A DNA stretch of 64,000 bases from Raphanus sativus. Its lineage: Eukaryota > Streptophyta > Magnoliopsida > Brassicales > Brassicaceae. Numbering within the stretch: the first letter of the stretch is position 1; each line of letters begins with the position of its first letter. The notes below the pieces were generated by a model. The model made no database searches and was not told the origin of the DNA. It was given only the letters and a program-made list of their open reading frames with translations. The position numbers and the translations under genes are program-made. The stretch lies in the NCBI RefSeq assembly GCF_000801105.2, contig NC_079515.1:14074001-14138000 (forward strand), read 5' to 3'. This document shows positions 12,094-24,935 of this stretch, piece after piece.

Positions 12094-15000
12094 TCTATAC
12101 TATTAAAAGTACAGTTTTGAAGCACCAGGGAGCGTCCACATCATCGGAACAAACTTCTTCAGAAAGATGCCACGTGTCACTATTTTTTTTAAAGAATATA
12201 ATATAAGAAATATTACATTAAAATGTCTATAACGAATTATTACCATTTTATGTTTAAGTTGAATAAATAATTTCGAAAATAAGAATAAAATATATACAAT
12301 ATAAAAATGGTAGTATTCCATTTTTTACATTTAGTTTACATTTTTATTATTTCCAAAAAAATCTAAATGTAATATTTCCCAAAGATGTCACTTGACATTA
12401 TTAAAAAAATAATAAATATGAAATAGAAAGAAAATGAATAATAACTAAATATAAAATATAAGAAATATAAATATTACATAAACATCTATCGTAATATTAA
12501 AATTTGATATAAAATAAATAAAATTAGAATAAGTACATGTACAAGATAAAAAATAAAAAAAATAAGTAAATTTTCAATATAAGAAATAGAAAAACTACAT
12601 GAAACACATATCTGAAAATATGTAGTAAAATAAATAATAATTAAATTTGAAATATAAGAAATAGAAATATTACTTTAACCATCTATCATAATATTAAAAT
12701 TTGATATAAAAGCAAAACAATTATAATAAGTAAATATACAATATAAGAAAAAATAAAAAAAAAGTAAATATACAATATAAAAAATGTAAAAACTACATTA
12801 CACACCTATCTTAAAAATTTTACGGTTTTACATTTTTATTATTTCCAAATATTTTTATAAGTAAATATACAATATAATAAAAATAAGCATACAATATAAA
12901 TAAAAAAAAATAGAATAAGTAAATATAAAATATAAAAAATAAAAAATAAGTAAATTAATATACAATTAAGAAAATAGAAATATTACATTAAACATCTATC
13001 GTAAATAGAATATTACAATTTGATATAAAATGCCAAACAATTAGAATAAGTAAATACACAATATAAAATAAAAAATAAATAAATAAACAATATAAGAAAT
13101 GAAAAAAATAAATTAACATCTATCTGAAAATGTATAGTTGTACACTTTTATTATTTCCAAATATTTTATCATTAGAATAAAAATATAAAAATATAAAAAA
13201 TGGTAGTATTACATTTTTTACGTTTAGTTTACATTTTTATTATTTCCAAAAAAAAATCTAAATGTAATATTTCCCAAAGATGTCACCTGACATTATTAAA
13301 AAAATAAATAAATATGAAATATAAAGAAAATGAATAATAACTAAATATAAAATATAAGAAATATAAATATTACATAAACATCTATCGTAATACTAAAATT
13401 TGATATAAAATAAATAAAACTAGAATAAGTACATATACAAGATAAAAAATAAAAAATAAGTAAATTTTCAATATAAGAAATAGAAAAACTACATGAAACA
13501 TATATATCTGAAAATATGTAGTAAAATAAATAATAATTATATATGAAATATAAGAAATAGAAATATTACTTTAACCATCTATCATAATATTAAAATTTGA
13601 TATAAAAGCAAAACAACTATAATAAGTAAATATACAATATAAGAAAAAGTAAAAAAAAAGAAGTAAATATACAATATAAAAAATGTAAAAACTACATTAC
13701 ACATCTATCTTAAAAATTTTACGGTTTTACATTTTTATTATTTCCAAATATTTTTATAAGTAAATATACAATATAATAAAATAAGCATACAATATAAAGC
13801 AAGAAAATTAGAATAAGTAAATATAAAATAAAAATAAAAATAAAAAATAAGTAAGTTAATATACAATTAAGAAATAGAAATATTACATTAAACATCTATC
13901 GTAAATAGAATATTACAATTTGATATAAAATGCCAAACAATTAGAATAAGTAAATACACAATATAAAAAAATAAATGATAAATAAATAAACAATATAAGA
14001 AATGAAAAAAATAAATTAACATCTATCTGAAAATTTATAGTTGTACACTTTTATTATTTTCAAATATTTTATAAGTAAATAAACATTATAAGAAAAACAA
14101 GCATACAATATAAGAAATAGAAATACTACATTAAACATATATCATAATATTATCATTTGATATAAAAGCAAGAAAATTATAATAAGTTTATATACAATAT
14201 AAGAAAAAAATAAACAATAATTAAATATACAAAATTAAAAATTTACATTAAACTTTTATCGTAAAGAGAAATAGAAATATTACATAAAATATAGTAAAAG
14301 TCTCTTCTATACAAAAAAATATGTTTGGATAAGTTCACATTTGTGTTACAAAAAAAGTGTTATAAAAAAGGATAAGTTTACATGCACATAGTGAAGAATC
14401 AACTTATATGAAATATTTCTCATATCGCTTCATCACTCATAGTTTGTTCATCTCTAGGCATAAGTGTCTTTTATATTCTCTAGAAAAATGTAAATATGCA
14501 AAAAAATATACTCATCATTCAATTTTGCAGTTATAGCGTTTGCAAAGGAAATATAGAGTAGAGACTACATTTTGAAAATAAAATATATTGTTTCCAAACC
14601 AGTAAGATAGAGAGAATGGCGAGTGAAAATTGTGGATTTTTTACCATGCACATGACTGTTTTTAGTCTTCTCATTTCAGTTCATCACACAAATGAGCAAG
14701 AACCATTCTTTCCTAAGAACAAAAAGAAAATAAATCATAACGAGTTACAATTTTCTAGAATGATGGTAAGTATTATTGAACAATAACGAAAAAACTAAAT
14801 CTAGATCTATCATAAGCAAACACACCAGCCATAAACACATACAAGCAATGGTAAGACACAACCAAATCTTTCATCATAAACAATTGCAACACAAGGAGTG
14901 AGGGACACAACCATCTATCATAAACAAACACATCATCCATAAACACAGCCGCGATTAATATTACAAGTTAAAAAGTATACCATATTGATCTTTAAGATGT

Positions 15001-16336
15001 ACACATAGCAAGATCTTGAAAGTAACAAATAGTGGCTTTGCCAAAACCTAATGAAAAGGATCTCACTGCCACAAACCGGAAATTTAAACACACAAGGATC
15101 CAATTTTATAGTTGTACATCAACTGATTCATATAATTATTCTATCTTTAGCTCTACAAAAGAAAAGTCAATGCAGCAATTACGAAAAATAAAGAAAGAAA
15201 CTGATCACCATAATTGAAAAAGAACATGAACAAGCTTGAGAATGAGAAGAAGGATGAAGGAGAAGAGCAAACTATGCGTTGAAACCGATTCTCTACACCA
15301 ATATTTCATTACCTTTAAGTCTTTAATTCAATCAGAGAGACCCTTTTTGACACATCTCACAATTCAAAATTTGACTGGATGAAATTGGTGATTTTTTGCG
15401 GAAAATTTCAAGAAGCAAGCACATACGAGAAGAGAAAATGATCTGTTATAAAAAACGGTTTTTCAAGTCATCGACTGATTTTCCATGACAAATGAAAATG
15501 ATGGCAAGCTTAGTTTATGATAATATTATTTTACTTTTTTCATGTGATTGTGTATAAAAGTGAAAAACAAATTCGAAAAACTAAATTAGATTTATATTTA
15601 GGATACAACTATTAGTTATATGTTTATTTGTTAAAAATAATCGAAGTGACATACTGTTAGAAACTAAATTAGAACAAACTTTAAAAACATGATTCTATTT
15701 TTGATTTGTAATTTTATTTGTAAACTAATAGAAAAATTTGACGTGATAAAAATATAAAATTAATTTACGGGCACGAATCGTTTCCGTCAACGTGGAGATG
15801 AGATTAGGATCCTGTTTATGTTTTTGGTTATTGACATTTGGTTTGGTTAGGTTAATGTGGATAAGAGATTGCGATCCGTTTATGTATTTGGTTTTTAATT
15901 GACATTTGATTTGATTAATTTTAAAGCCAATTTTTAAAAACAAAATGATAGGAAAAAAAAATTTAGTCAAAAGAAAAAACATATATAATACCAGATGTTC
16001 TGATTATATAATATAAAGTTCCGTTGGAAAATATTTATTAGATCCCATAAAAAATAGAAATAAGAGTTCAAATATATACAAAACTTTCAAAGATTAAACT
16101 ATCACAAAAAAATAAAACAAAAAAGTTCAACTATCACAAAAATGTTTACATCAGTGTAAAATAAAATAATTTAAAACTCAAAAATATTCAAATTCTTTAT
16201 TATGCATATTATAACTATAAAATATCCATAGATTCACAAAATATATAGTTCAGAATACAATATCCAACGAAATAATTATATACAAAATATTTGAGAAAAA
16301 ATAATTGTCCCGGGCGTAGCCCGGGTTAACCCCTAG
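12094..16336 (+). mobile_element. Large non-autonomous Helitron C upstream of the aconitase gene
   Basis: The 5' end is TCTATACTATTAAAAGTACA after A. The 3' end has the perfect hairpin CCCGGGC (16309-16315), GTA loop, GCCCGGG (16319-16325), then TTAACCCCTAG ending at 16336 with T following. Between them is 4.2 kb with no helicase gene. The first half is a tandem duplication of about 0.89 kb (listed separately); 14.1-16.3 kb is AT-rich with no recognised gene. I pair these two termini because no other 5' or 3' end lies between them, but a nested pair with lost ends cannot be excluded. The 3' end is 268 bp from the aconitase ATG. Confidence 0.75.
12306..14065 (+). repeat. Tandem duplication, unit about 893 bp
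   Basis: The phrase TAGTATTCCATTTTTTACAT at 12311 returns as TAGTATTACATTTTTTACGT at 13204, and long stretches after each match in the same order (AAATGTAATATTTCCCAAAG; TTACATAAACATCTATCGTA; ACGGTTTTACATTTTTATTA). The offset is 893 bp. Each copy is itself a field of short words (AAATATACAATATAAGAAA, AACATCTATCGTAA), so replication slippage or unequal exchange within the Helitron is the simple explanation. Confidence 0.8.
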
Positions 16337-16369
16337 TAATTTATCAAAAGGGATGATTTGTTAAAGCGG

Positions 16370-16375
16370 GGCCCA
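16370..16375 (-). promoter_or_regulatory. Site II (TGGGCC) element in the aconitase promoter
   Basis: TGGGCC on the minus strand lies 230 bp before the aconitase start codon and 34 bp after the end of Helitron C. Site II elements bound by TCP factors are common in promoters of plant mitochondrial and housekeeping genes. A single six-base match is weak evidence; its position is what makes it credible. Confidence 0.4.
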
Positions 16376-16604
16376 TAGCGAGATAAATCGGAAATAAAAT
16401 ATGATCTCAGCTCTTAAATGGCACGCAGCCCTAGGCTTCATTTCGTCTCCACACGCCTCTCTCTTGCCTTCAGTCGTCAGATGCGCTCCTCCTCCATGAT
16501 CGTCTTCATCTGATTCATCACTCCATCATCATCATTATCATTATCATTATCCTTATCTATCCTCAACAACCTGCATCGGAAAGTGTGATTTGATTTTTTT
16601 CGTC

Positions 16605-19600
16605 ATGTATAAAAACGCATCTTCCTCCATCCTTCGAGCTGCTTCCTCTCGCTCCTTCCGATCATCCTCTTTGACTCCTTCCTCCTCCTCCGCCGCATCT
16701 CCTTGTTCTCTTCTCGGTCAGAGATCTTTCGCCACTTCCTCCCCCGCTTTCCGATCACTTCCTCGGTGGAGCCATTGCCTTCACTCCAGACCTTCCCCCT
16801 TTGGCCTCACCTCTCAGATCAGAACTGCTTCTCCCGTTTTAGACAGACTCCAGAGGAACTTCTCTTCCATGGGTAACATTTCTCTCTCTCTCTCTCCGGA
16901 TCTACCTTCGATTTCGCCATCTTAAATACTTTCGATCTGTGCTTATTTATTTATTATTATTTATCTCAGCGTCAGAGCATCCTTTTAAGGGAATCTTCAC
17001 GACTCTTCCTAAGCCTGGTGGTGGAGAGTTCGGAAAGTTCTACAGCTTGCCTGCTCTCAATGATCCAAGGATTGGTAATATTAAATCTCTATCAACCAAC
17101 CATTTGATTGTTTTATAAGTTACCGTGTGACCCAAACCTAAGAGGAAATTAATCACTTTGTTGTTGCAGATAAACTGCCTTACTCTATCAGGATTCTTCT
17201 CGAGTCTGCGATTCGTAATTGTGATAACTTCCAAGTCACCAAGGAAGATGTTGAGAAGATTATCGACTGGGAAAAGACTGCTCCTAAACAAGTCGAGATT
17301 CCGTTCAAGCCAGCTCGTGTTCTTCTCCAGGACTTTACTGGAGTTCCTGCTGTTGTTGACCTTGCTTGTATGCGTGATGCTATGAACAAGCTGGGCAGTG
17401 ATTCCAACAAAATCAACCCCTTGGTACCTTGCTTTTTTTTTCTTTTTTTTTTAATCTTATCTTAGGCTTCTGGATTTCTTCTTACGTAGACCATGTCTCC
17501 CAGGTTCCGGTGGATCTTGTGATTGACCATTCTGTTCAAGTTGATGTTGCTCGATCTGAGAATGCTGTGCAAGCAAACATGGAGCTTGAGTTCCAGAGGA
17601 ACAAGGAGAGGTTTGCTTTCCTTAAATGGGGTTCTACTGCCTTCCAGAACATGCTTGTTGTGCCTCCTGGCTCTGGTATTGTGCACCAGGTAACTCTTTT
17701 ACAGTGTGCAAGTACATGTTCTTTGGTTTTTTTTTTTCCTTTTTCAACTTCAAGTTCCAGTGTTGCCTTCATTTGATTTTCTTCTTTTGTTCATTTTGAA
17801 GTCCTTTAACCCTGTTCGGAAAAATTCAGGTCAATTTGGAATATCTTGGAAGAGTTGTTTTCAACACCCAAGGCGTTCTCTACCCAGACAGTGTGGTTGG
17901 AACTGATTCACATACAACTATGATCGATGGCTTGGGAGTTGCTGGATGGGGAGTTGGAGGCATTGAAGCTGAGGCGACAATGCTTGGCCAGGTAAATTAT
18001 CGAATAGTATCATCTACCATAGCCATATCTTATGTTGGTAGATCTGGAGCTACTTTACTGATTATAAGATTAGATAACAAAATTTATGATTCTTTTACTC
18101 GAATTATTGATGTTTGTATACTGTATAACCTTCCTTCTACTAACTCCTTTTTCTTTGACAGCCCATGAGTATGGTATTGCCTGGTGTTGTTGGATTCAAA
18201 CTGTCCGGGAAAATGCGAAATGGTGTTACAGCTACTGATTTGGTTCTAACAGTAACTCAAATACTGAGGAAGCATGGCGTTGTTGGAAAGTTTGTTGAGT
18301 TTTATGGTAAGATATTGCCTTATGAACTCAAGTGTCTACCTCCTTATTGATTGACATGTATTTGTTGGAGTATCTAAGTCTTTTTTTCTTCTTAGGTGAT
18401 GGTATGAGTGGGCTGTCCCTAGCCGACAGGGCTACAATTGCCAATATGTCTCCTGAGTATGGTGCAACCATGGGCTTCTTCCCTGTGGATCATGTGACTC
18501 TACAGTATCTCAAATTGACTGGAAGAAGTGATGAGACCGTGAGTCTTTTGGCTTTAATCGTCCTGGGTATATTCATCCATTTGTCTGGGCTGATATAATA
18601 CTGTCATTTCAGGTGGCCATGATTGAAGCATATCTTCGGGCAAACAATATGTTTGTTGACTACAATGAGGTAAATCAGCCTTCTGCTTTACATGCTTGGG
18701 GTTGTATAAGTTTTGCTTGTTGGGTCTGATATGACTTCTTTTACTTCGTGAACAATAAAGCCTCAGCAAGAGCGGGCTTACTCGTCATATCTAGAACTGA
18801 ACCTGGACAACGTTGAACCTTGCATTTCTGGACCAAAGCGGTACGTCTTTTGTTGGTTTTTCTATATTGTATTGTTTGATTACTTGATCCATCTTAGTGA
18901 TATCTACTTTGCAGGCCACATGATCGTGTTCCTTTGAAGGAAATGAAAGCTGACTGGAATTCATGTCTCGACAATAAAGTTGGATTCAAGGTATGCAATT
19001 AGGAGCTTCATTGAGGTCTTGTTTCATTAGAACCTACTCAGTCTATATATTGGCTGCTGTTCCACATTTGGGTGCCACTGTTTCTTTAAATGCATTGTGC
19101 TTTACATTTTCTGCAGGGTTTTGCAATTCCTAAAGAGGCACAAGAAAAAGTGGCGAACTTTTCGTTCAATGGAAAACCAGCAGAGATAAAACATGGAAGT
19201 GTGGTGATTGCTGCGATCACAAGCTGTACTAATACATCAAACCCCAGTGTCATGCTTGGTGCCGGTCTTGTTGCCAAAAAGGCTTGTGACCTTGGCCTAC
19301 AGGTTGGTTTCAGGCACTAGATCAAATTAGTCATCTATCTGAGGGCCTGACTTTTGTAATCCTTTGTAAAAAACTTGCCTCTCTAGGTTAAGCCTTGGAT
19401 AAAGACAAGTCTTGCGCCAGGCTCAGGAGTTGTTACAAAATACTTATTAAAGAGGTACGTCGTAGTGTTTTCAAGTTTTTTTGTTGTTAAGCTTGATTCT
19501 TGCTTCGGTGTGGGATAACTGATGTTGATATTACACTCTATTCAGTGGACTGCAAGAATATCTGAATCAGCAGGGATTCAATATTGTCGGCTATGGCTGC

Positions 19601-21305
19601 ACTACATGCATTGGTAACTCCGGAGAAATTAATGAATCAGTGGGAGTTGCTATCACAGAAAATGGTATTCACAACTAAGACTTTCTTTGGACTTGTTACG
19701 TTTGTATATCTAATTTGTGTGGCTAATTTCTTATTGCTTGTTGTTAGACATTGTGGCGGCTGCTGTGCTTTCCGGAAACAGGAACTTTGAGGGTCGTGTT
19801 CATCCACTAACAAGAGCCAACTACCTTGCATCTCCGCCTTTGGTTGTTGCATACGCTCTTGCTGGAACGGTAATAAATCGCATGAACTTGTAAAAATTCA
19901 ACCTACACTTCTGTATGTGATAATTACACATGATCCTTCATCACATTGCTAATTTAACTCTCTTTTTTTTTTCTTATTTCCCAGGTCAACATTGACTTTG
20001 AAACGGAGCCCATTGGCACTGGAAAGAATGGCAAGGAGGTCTTCTTAAGGGACATCTGGCCAACCACGGAAGAAATTGCCGAGGTATATACACAGAGAAC
20101 AAAACTCCCCCTGATACAGGATTTTTTAATGGGTCTTTCCACATATGGATCAGGTTGTTCAATCGAGTGTTTTGCCTGACATGTTCCGAGCAACATATGA
20201 GTCGATCACCAAGGGTAACCCGATGTGGAATGAGCTGTCTGTTCCTGAAAATACCCTCTACTCATGGGATCCCAAGTCAACTTACATTCACGAGCCACCA
20301 TACTTTAAGGACATGACCATGGATCCTCCAGGCCCACACAGTGTGAAGGATGCTTACTGTTTGCTCAACTTTGGTGACAGTATCACCACTGATCACATCT
20401 CGCCAGCTGGTAACATCCAAAAGGACAGTCCCGCTGCGAAGTATCTCATGGAGCGTGGCGTTGATCGCAAGGACTTCAACTCATATGGAAGTCGCCGTGG
20501 TAATGATGAAATAATGGCCAGAGGAACTTTTGCTAACATCCGTATCGTTAATAAGCTCATGAATGGGGAAGTTGGCCCTAAGACCGTTCACATTCCTTCT
20601 GGAGAGAAGCTCTCAGTTTTCGACGCGGCCATGGTTTGTTTTATGTTTTATTTATTCGAAGTTTGTATGATGTACTGTACGTTGATCATGTCTAATGTTA
20701 CCACCTTATCACATAATGTCTATATTGTATTATCAGAGGTACAAGTCATCTGGAGAAGACACAATTATTCTAGCTGGTGCTGAGTATGGAAGTGGTAGTT
20801 CACGTGATTGGGCTGCTAAGGGGCCTATGCTACAGGTTTGTTTAGAACCCTGTTCGCTTGCATAAACTCGTCTTAAGATTTTACAGCCACTGAGACAAAT
20901 TAAATTTGAATCTTTCAGGGTGTTAAAGCAGTGATAGCAAAGAGTTTTGAGAGGATTCACCGAAGCAACTTGGTGGGAATGGGAATCATCCCACTGTGCT
21001 TTAAGTCCGGCGAAGATGCAGACTCACTGGGATTGACAGGTCACGAACGCTACACGATCCATCTCCCTACTGATATATCGGAGATACGACCTGGACAAGA
21101 TGTTACCGTCACTACCGACAACGGAAAGTCTTTCACTTGCACAGTCCGCTTTGACACTGAGGTAAGTAAAATTAAAAAAATAATCCGTTTTCAAAACGGT
21201 TTGTGAGATGTGAACTAACCAATGGTAAATATGTAGGTGGAATTGGCATACTTCAACCATGGAGGCATTCTTCCATATGTCATCAGAAACTTGAGCAAGC
21301 AGTAG
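16605..21305 (+). CDS. ACO3: Aconitate hydratase, mitochondrial (ACO3-like)
   Basis: Converts citrate to isocitrate through cis-aconitate in the TCA cycle, using a [4Fe-4S] cluster. Nineteen coding exons with GT/AG borders: 16605-16872, 16970-17074, 17170-17423, 17504-17689, 17830-17991, 18162-18306, 18396-18538, 18613-18669, 18761-18840, 18915-18990, 19117-19302, 19387-19454, 19546-19664, 19748-19869, 19985-20083, 20154-20633, 20737-20835, 20919-21161, 21237-21305. They join without frame break into 986 residues, normal for plant aconitases. Cluster ligands are visible: C529 in [10 protein letters not shown], and C595 and C598 in [12 protein letters not shown]. The first about 85 residues are Ser/Arg-rich and nearly free of acidic residues, a mitochondrial presequence. 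The start is the first ATG in frame; Met89, at the end of exon 1, directly precedes the conserved SEHPFKGIF region and could give a shorter cytosolic form. The sequence follows Arabidopsis ACO3 closely, including its C-terminus [10 protein letters not shown]. Confidence 0.97.
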
Positions 21306-21339
21306 TCAGCGGTGAAAGGAACTGACAGAAATCTTTTTA

Positions 21340-21345
21340 AATAAA
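21340..21345 (+). terminator. Possible polyadenylation signal of the aconitase gene
   Basis: AATAAA lies 35 bp after the stop codon, and a second A-rich candidate (AATAATAAAAAA) at about 21543 is followed by T-rich DNA. Plant poly(A) signals are loose, so either or both may be used. Confidence 0.35.
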
Positions 21346-21842
21346 GAGGAGGATCTTTACGCTCTGTTTTTCAAATGTCATATAAAAAAAAAGGCAGATA
21401 CGTCTGTCCGAGGATAGGTGAAACGGTGGAGTGATCCATCTCCTGCAATGTGTTTTTTTTCCTACAGTTTCAGTTGTTATTTTACTCGTATGGCTCCCTT
21501 CAGTTTGTGCAACTTGCAAGGGCTGAGTATATTATTTTGGGAAATAATAAAAAAAAGCGTTTACAAAGATTTTACCTTCTTGTGTTTAGTATACCCAGTT
21601 CGTCTTAAAAAAAGTTTTTTTTTTGTTTTCTTTTTTTTTTTAAGTTTTTTGCCTTAGGCGAAATATAAAATAAAGACCATTTTGTGAAAAAAATTAACTT
21701 TTGTTTGTTGTATTTCTTTAAATTAAAACCAAAAATTGTGGTATTAAAAAAAATTGAAAAATTATTTTTTTGTGTAAATTAAGTTTTATTAATGGAAGAT
21801 TGAGAATGAGGAAAGGTAATTTTTTTGGTTATTATATTTAAA

Positions 21843-21866
21843 CTAGATTCGATCCCCGCGCATACA
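21843..21866 (-). mobile_element. Possible Helitron 3' end, minus strand
   Basis: Read on the minus strand the sequence is TGCGCGGGGATCGAATCTAG followed by T, which resembles a Helitron 3' end (CTAG then T). A clean hairpin is not visible and no matching 5' TC end was found to the right, so this may be a decayed solo terminus. The surrounding 21560-22127 is AT-rich with no gene. Confidence 0.3.
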
Positions 21867-22127
21867 TAAGTGTTGAAATTAATATATTTTTTAAGATGAA
21901 AAGTTTAAATTTTGCATGGGATTAGAGTAATATTTTAGTGATGATGATAGATACTGAATGCAAGTAACTAACAAAAAGAGCAAATGGTTCATTAAAATAA
22001 CATAAATAATGCAAAAAGACTTCATTTATCCTGAAGAATAAAGTCTGTAATGTGGTCCATATTAGAATATCATAAAATAGACAAAAATCAAAACAGTTAT
22101 CTTTATTTAAATGGGTACGAAACAATT

Positions 22128-22160
22128 GCTATCAGAGGTAGATACATACTTGTTATAGCT
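22128..22160. repeat. 30-bp repeat marking the left edge of the inverted duplication
   Basis: GCTATCAGAGGTAGATACAT plus the following ACTTGTTATAG is found here. Its near-perfect complement is at 38459-38487, and further copies lie at the palindrome apex (to about 38556). It therefore sits at both ends of the left arm, like a terminal inverted repeat or a duplication breakpoint. Confidence 0.65.
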
Positions 22161-22198
22161 GAATAAGAACTCTTGATATTCATGTTTTGTTATCAAAT

Positions 22199-22491
22199 CT
22201 TGTGGTTGCTTAAGACTACCGTTTGTTTTTCATTTTTCTTTGGATTATCCTTTGGAGTTTTGTAACAACCTTTGTTATAATCTCGTTTGGTAATATTATC
22301 TATAAAAACTTAACTTTATATGTTATATATTCTATCTAACAGTATTAGTGCTTTGCTATAAATCTTTGTATGATATCTTGGATAATATAAGTCTTTTTGG
22401 TTATGAATATGAGTAGCCATTTATAAATGGGTTGACATAAATTGTTAAGAGGTACTTAACTGGTGTTAATGAAGTCTTATGGCTGTTTTAT
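22199..22491. repeat. Left arm of inverted duplication, outermost piece
   Basis: Matches the complement of about 42410-42702 (for example TTAAGACTACCGTTTGTTTT, and the stretch GGCTACTCATATTTATAACC in the right arm). The piece ends exactly where the MULE begins. No gene lies in it. Confidence 0.85.
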
Positions 22492-22646
22492 GGGTCGACG
22501 ACCTATTTCCACACCAGAACCTTCATATAGTAACAGATCCACACAAAGTTTCACCCTCATCGTAATTGAACAAAATTAAACTATAGAAACCTATTTCCCC
22601 CCACTTTGAAAGTTCGAAACTCGTTTCCACACAGACGAAAATAAAT
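22492..22646 (+). repeat. Left TIR of the MULE
   Basis: About 155 bp, ending in ACAGACGAAAATAAAT. It differs from the right TIR at only a handful of positions by eye (for example a C-run length difference and CCTTCA against CTTTCA). Confidence 0.92.
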
Positions 22647-23027
22647 GAACTAAAATCGACATTAAGCGGTTTACTGTTGGTTAACTAGCCTTTGATTAAA
22701 ACGTTAACCAATGGTCAACCTAGTTAATACCAAATGACCCGATTAGAACCCTAGCAACCCGATTAGAAACAGTAAACCGGCTTTAATGAACCAATTGACC
22801 CAAAAAAGACCAAATCCCTAAATCCCCAATCTCTCTATCTCTTTCACGACACAAAACAGAGCTCCTTCTTCTTCTTTCATGAGTCAAGGACTGATCCGTC
22901 GAAATTGAAAGGAAAACGGTGAGCTCGACACTCTTCTTCTTTGTTTATTGTTTATTGTTTCTGGTTCCCGTCGAAATTGAAGGGAAAACAGTGTGTTCAT
23001 CATCTTTTTTTTTTCCGGAAGTTAAAA

Positions 23028-24592
23028 ATGGAAACGCTGGTTGATGTAGCAGTTGATTGGAGTGATGTTCCTGAGTTTGAACCAGAGAATGCCGAAGCTC
23101 AGCCTGAGTTGGAATCAGAGAGTTCCGAAGCTGAACCTCCCGATGTTGACTCCGATGGTGAAAATAGAAGGGAGCGTAATGACTATGAGATTGAGAAAGA
23201 AGTATTGAGCTGGGTTGATGAGCCTCCAGTGAAGCACAACTTGTATCCAGAGACAGACGATGATGAAGAAGGAGAGGAAATTCAGAGGATTGTTTATCGG
23301 CGCAATGATATTAAGAGAGGCAATGGAGAGTTGTATGTCGGGCAGGTTTTCATCAGTGGGATTGCGTTTAAGGAGGAAGTGCTGAACTATGCTCTGAAAA
23401 CAGGCCGGAACATCAAGCAGAATCGATATGATAAAACAAAGATTGGGTTTGTTTGTGAAGGTAAAGGCTGCTCTTGGCGTATTTACTGCCAACCTCAGGG
23501 AAATCTCCTAACAAATGGCAGGTGAAGATACTGAAGAAGGATCATAGTTGTGTTCCTACTGGCACATGTGAGATGGTCAAAGTACCTCAAATAGCTCGCT
23601 TGTTTGTTGACAAGATCAGAGAAGAACCTGAGTATTTTATGCCAATGAAGATTGAGGAGCTGATTATGGAGAAATGGAAGATCAATGTAACAAGGCCGCA
23701 ATGTCAACATGCTAGGAATAAAGCTCTGAGATGGATTGAAAGAGAATATGATGAGCAGTTTGGAAGATTGCGTGATTACTGCAGTGAGATAAGGAACTCG
23801 AATGAGAATTCTTCTGTGGAGCTTGACTGCGTGCGTAATGATGACAGGATTGATGTCTTTAACAGATTTTATGTGTGCTTTGACGTCCTTAGAAGAAATT
23901 GGAAAGAAACTTGCAGGCCTCTAATTGGAGTAGATGGCACTTTTTTGAAGTCTAGGATGAAGGGACAGTAAAACCGTCGACGAACAAGACATATTCTTCA
24001 ACTCTTTATGGATGTGCACATAGGGTGAGCTTGACAAATAGGACTTGCAGTTGTAGGAGATGGGAGATTACAGGGATTCCTTGTGAGCATGCATATGGAG
24101 TTATGATGACAAGAGGGTTGGAAGCTCAAGACTATGTGGCTCACTGGTTTAAGACAACTACTTGGAGGAAAACATATGCTGAAGGGATTGTTCCATTGCG
24201 GGGAGCAAAGTTTTGGCCAGTCGGACCAGAACCACCAATCATTGAACCTCCACCACCAGATCAACCAGGCCGTCCTAAGGAGACTAAAGCAGACAAAAAG
24301 AGGAAGAAAGGAGTGAATGAATCACCAGTGAAAAAGAAAGAGAAGTTCTTGAAGCGAACCATGCATTGTGGAGTATGTGGTGAAGCCAATCACAACTCGA
24401 GATTCCATAAAAAGAATCCAAAAAGGTGAGTTTCTGATTTCTTTGTGTATGTCGTTTGTGTTTATGGTGTGGGTTGTGTCTTATTTTTCTTGTTTTTGGT
24501 GTGTGTCGTTTCAGCCTTTTTTAAGTGATGACTCTTCTCAGCCTGAATCTTCTCAAGGTGTTTTCACTCAAGCCACTCAAGCTGAGAAGTGA
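23028..24592 (+). pseudogene. MuDR-type transposase, internally deleted and frameshifted
   Basis: ATG at 23028-23030. An acidic N-terminus leads into the MuDR N-terminal region (VGQVFISGIAFKEEVLNYAL, then KIGFVCEGKGCSWRIYCQP). A one-base loss near 23503 shifts the frame to SPNKWQVKILKKDHSC. The catalytic domain begins with its first Asp in IGVDGTFLKSRMKGQ, then stops at 23969-23971. The rest of the DDE domain is deleted, because the next recognisable part, from about 24025, is already the SWIM zinc finger (CSCRRWEITGIPCEHAYGVM). A Pro-rich, Lys-rich stretch and a knuckle-like CGVCGEANHNSRFH follow. A GTGAGT donor (24426) and an acceptor near 24514 suggest a last intron to a Gln/Ser tail ending at 24592. 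Family members cut DNA at Mutator TIRs; without the second and third catalytic acids this copy cannot. Confidence 0.88.
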
Positions 24593-24935
24593 AGAAGGAA
24601 TGAAGTGAAGTGAAGAAGTGGAGCTTTTTTTCTTGTATTAGGATCATATTTCTCGGCATTGTAGTCTATTATAATGGGTTTTAAACTCTCTTTTGGTGTG
24701 TTCAAACTCTCTTTTGGTGTGTTCAAACTTGAGTCTTTGTTTAACATGATATTTTAATGGCTTTTAGATCTTGTTTTTCGAGATTCTTATGACACGAAAC
24801 CAACTAAACACACTTAACAAAGCAAATTCATGAGATATTCCATTCTTGAATAAAACACACTTAACAAAGCAAATTCATGAGATATTCCATTCTTGAAAAC
24901 AACATCTGAAACAAAACACACTTATCAAACTGAAG

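Noticed and set aside
15725..15982. 85-codon minus-strand frame inside Helitron C
   Set aside because: Phe/Lys/Asn-rich, with no motif and no splice signals; a chance frame in AT-rich DNA.
22941..23027. Upstream in-frame extension of the MULE transposase (starting MFIVYCFWF)
   Set aside because: It is translated T-rich leader DNA; the family-like acidic N-terminus begins at the ATG at 23028.
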